Of a DNA stretch of 64,000 nucleotides, positions 61,410 through 64,000 are shown piece after piece; the first letter of the stretch is position 1, and every line of letters starts with the position of its first letter. Origin of the DNA: Sisyra terminalis (taxonomy: Eukaryota > Arthropoda > Insecta > Neuroptera > Sisyridae); contig OY292274.1 of NCBI GenBank assembly GCA_958496175.1, positions 12,793,689 to 12,857,688 of the forward strand, read 5' to 3'. The notes below the pieces were generated by a model. It ran no database searches and was not told the DNA's origin. It saw only the letters and a program-made list of their open reading frames with translations. The position numbers and the translations under genes were made by a program.

Positions 61410-63703
61410 ATTTACTTAATTAAGTGTAAAAATAATTAAAATACTTATAGTATTTGTGTGAGCTTTACAGCGTTTTGTTTAGAACGTTCTTATATTTAAT
61501 AAGAACCTCCCAAAATTCAAAGATCAATTTCGAAAGTAGAAAAAAAAAATTCTTTCCAAGTGAAATTTTGACTTAAACAAAATTACTAAATTGCTACCAG
61601 ACTTAGACATAACAAAAAAAAATATTTCTACATTTGGGGGGGGGGCAGACATATTGTATAGTAGAACGACTTCTGGACTAATTTTTTATTTATTAAATTC
61701 AATTACAGTAAAAATTATAACAAATTTCTCATCAGTGAAACAATATCGTTGTCACTGTAAATTTTGTTCATTGTTGTTATGAAAAGTGACTGATGATTTT
61801 CATTCTCAAAGTAGTATTAGATATATTAAATATTTTACATGTACAAATGCAATAGATTGAATGATAAAGAAATATATTCTCTTGGGAACCAAACAACTTT
61901 GAACTACTTACATATTAAATTTAGTAAACCCGTCAAAATTCCCTAAACTTAGAGAGTAGACTACAAGAGATTGTCTACAACCCAATAACAATGCAACCAA
62001 CTACGACTAAGTTTCCATAAAGTTTATCAAATTTTCAGGTGGTTACGTTGCATTTATTTAAAAAAAAAGAATTTTTCATCAAATGATATTTCTTTACTAA
62101 AAATACTTAATATTAAAAACTTATCATTTTAAATCTTTGATAACGAATTTTAAATCGGTTGTAGATTTTTTTTTCTTCAGTTAAATTGCAGACTATTTAT
62201 TACCAATTCGTTATCTATTCGTTCTGTTTGTGAATTAACCAAAACTTTATTTCGAGCGATTTGTTTTCAGAATTTATGTGTGCAGAATTTAAGTGACGTG
62301 TAAATGTACTGTTTACAAAACGAATCGAAGCCAAAGATCGCGTTTTATAAACAATCTAGACCAATAAATTTCTAGTTGGTTCGATTTCTTGTCGAAAAAT
62401 ACATTTTTCGTTCGACTTAACATACAACATATATCTAATGTTAAATGTTTAAGGCACTCAAATTGAATTACCATTGAAACATCCATACAATTTAAGCTTT
62501 ATGACTGGTTTCAAACATATTTTCTTCTTTATTGAATTTTCAAATAAAAATATGAGTCTTCTGTTGAAATTTGTAAGATTAGTTGTTTGTGAATCCGTGA
62601 GGAATAGTTTTTATTCTTTGTTGATATGTTTTGCATGTTTTTCTTTTGATTTACGATACCAATATAACATGCGTAGTTCAAATCAATTCAATTTGAATCA
62701 ATTATTAAATAAAACTATATTTATCGCTGTTAAAAATACAAATGTTTAAATAACTCGACTTTCTCTCAATTAAATTTTATAATAGTATATCGTGATAAGT
62801 GCATATTATTAACAAATAGGTAGACTTAATTAATAAGGTATTAAGTTAAAAGTGTAGAGCCAAGTTGTAAAAGCCAACAACTAACTTTGACAAATTATAA
62901 TTTCATATATCTGCAACTTAGTGCTCGCAAATACTAATTACAAACTTGCATTTCCTAACTAATTAATAAAGAAGTATCCTGGGAAATACGTATATGAAAT
63001 ATTTGTTAATATCAACTAGCGTAAGATGTCTTACGATTCAAATATTTTCCTCGTCTTTTCTATCGCAGACAAATAAAGCTCTGACTAATAAACCTTTCTT
63101 CTCTAAAGCTTTTTAACACTTTCCATTATTAAATAAAAATTTCAGTGGAAAGAGGTTGAAACTTGTTTACGATTTTGAGTTCCATCTTGATTTATATGCA
63201 TAATAGTGGTACATCTGTTACACCTTATATAAATAAATAAATAAAAAAGAAACGAAAAGGAAAGATTTTTTTTATGTTTAAATAGTGAGTTTCAAAAAAT
63301 AGAAATCTTTTTAATAAAATTGACAAATTTAAAATTGTCTTTGTGATGTCAATAACTATGGCTGAATTTTAATTCAATTTTCTAAGAATTATGTAATATA
63401 GTATTAAGAAAAATTTAAAGGGTGATGTCTTTTTGAAAAATGTGTTTTGAAAAATTGATGGATTTATAAGAAAGATTGCATAACCTAATTAATAAATAAA
63501 TCATTTAATATTGATTTATAATAAATGAATACAGATATACTTTCGTGTTTGTGTTCCGGTGAGTTCCCGTTAGTTTCCTGTTTCAGTTCTTCGACTTAGC
63601 ATTTAACTTTCTGTTCCTTAAGGCAAAATATGATTTGTTTAATATAGGTGAAATATTGATGCTTAATTTCTGTCTAGCATTTATCGATATTTGTTATTTA
63701 TAG

Positions 63704-63834
63704 ATCCGCCAATCGTGTCGCTACGTCTTGGAAGTACATTGAATCCTGAAGATATCAAAGAGGGTGACGACGTGTATTTTGAGTGCCATGTCAAATCCAA
63801 CCCTCAATGGAGACGTCTTACATGGCTACACGAC
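63704..63834 (+). CDS. Sidestep-family receptor, exon D (first half of a further Ig domain)
   Basis: Coding exon of 131 nt. Its first two bases complete a Tyr codon with the last base of exon C; it ends in phase 0 before GTAAGT. It encodes YPPIVSLRLGSTLN, then IKEGDDVYFECHVKSNPQ (Cys codon at 63784) and RRLTWLHD (Trp codon at 63823). EGDDVYFEC followed by a short loop and W-x-H is the family's strongly conserved B-C strand segment. The rest of the domain, the remaining extracellular part, the transmembrane helix and the cytoplasmic tail lie beyond the window. The last 166 bases of the window are the start of the next intron. Confidence 0.9.
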
Positions 63835-64000
63835 GTAAGTGAAGTGTTTTTTCAATGTTTTAACACATTTTCGATGACATGTCAATATTGAAATTTTCTT
63901 CTAACAATTATAAAACAAATCATTTTTGTATAATCAATTTTAAATTTAAACGAATGCAAGTTTCGCATTTTACTAATTTCCTAATTTGTTTTGCAATCAA

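Larger units (their letters stand above)
50115..63703 (+). other. 13.6 kb intron between exons C and D, transposon-filled
   Basis: A phase 1 intron from GTAAGT to an acceptor ending in TTTATAG. It contains a hAT-like element inside an older repeat, a composite Helitron with helicase remnants, a large inverted repeat around a TA microsatellite, the 5' end of another Helitron, a Jockey-like LINE relic and the second copy of a 1.1 kb direct repeat. The stretches 50500-51330, 53400-54390, 58213-59370 and 61410-63700 are AT-rich DNA in which I see no assignable feature. Confidence 0.8.

Noticed and set aside
1..64000. CRISPR array, bacterial operon or ribosome binding sites
   Set aside because: Intron-containing insect gene with eukaryotic transposons; no regularly spaced identical short repeats.

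Overview
The window looks like a 64 kb piece of an AT-rich insect genome (or that of a close arthropod). It lies inside one gene on the + strand. Four short exons follow each other in order and in compatible splice phases. They encode consecutive immunoglobulin domains that I recognise as the Sidestep (Side) family, the insect cell-surface receptors that pair with Beat proteins in axon guidance. I cannot assign the paralog or the species. The gene begins before the window and continues after it.

Layout: at least 34.6 kb of upstream intron (1-34583); exon A, a complete Ig domain (34584-34898); a 426 bp intron; exon B (35325-35470) and exon C (49970-50114), the two halves of the next Ig domain, split by a 14.5 kb intron; a 13.6 kb intron; and exon D (63704-63834), the first half of a further Ig domain. 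All exons have AG acceptors and GTAAG donors. No other host gene, tRNA or rRNA is supportable. Nearly all other open frames are chance frames in AT-rich DNA or decayed transposon genes.

The introns are a transposon graveyard. I see Helitrons of several families with recognisable ends (A|TC...CTAG|T or complement) at about 1-2612, 11882-12738, 27537-29088, 31410-33807, 35847-37866, 40757-42726, 46569-47881 and 54393 onward. I also see two copies of a TA-flanked DNA element (6239-7861, 14946-16324); a hAT-like element with an 8 bp target duplication and a second unoccupied copy of its target repeat; decayed LINEs of the I-like (8040-9261) and Jockey-like (59375-60296) groups; a Penelope-like fragment inside a large inverted repeat (41714-42106); a mariner-type transposase relic (39955-40680); and several fold-back elements.

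The most interesting structure is a composite shared by 35847-37866 and 54393-56290. Helitron-type termini read on the - strand, while the decayed PIF1-type helicase inside reads on the + strand and is present as two successive, partly overlapping helicase segments. Also worth attention are a 1.1 kb direct repeat of unknown nature 42.8 kb apart (17535-18636 and 60306-61409), and tRNA-like A-box/B-box pairs embedded in three Helitron-related segments. I found no convincing new functional system. Everything here was read by eye, so boundaries given as approximate may shift by tens of bases.
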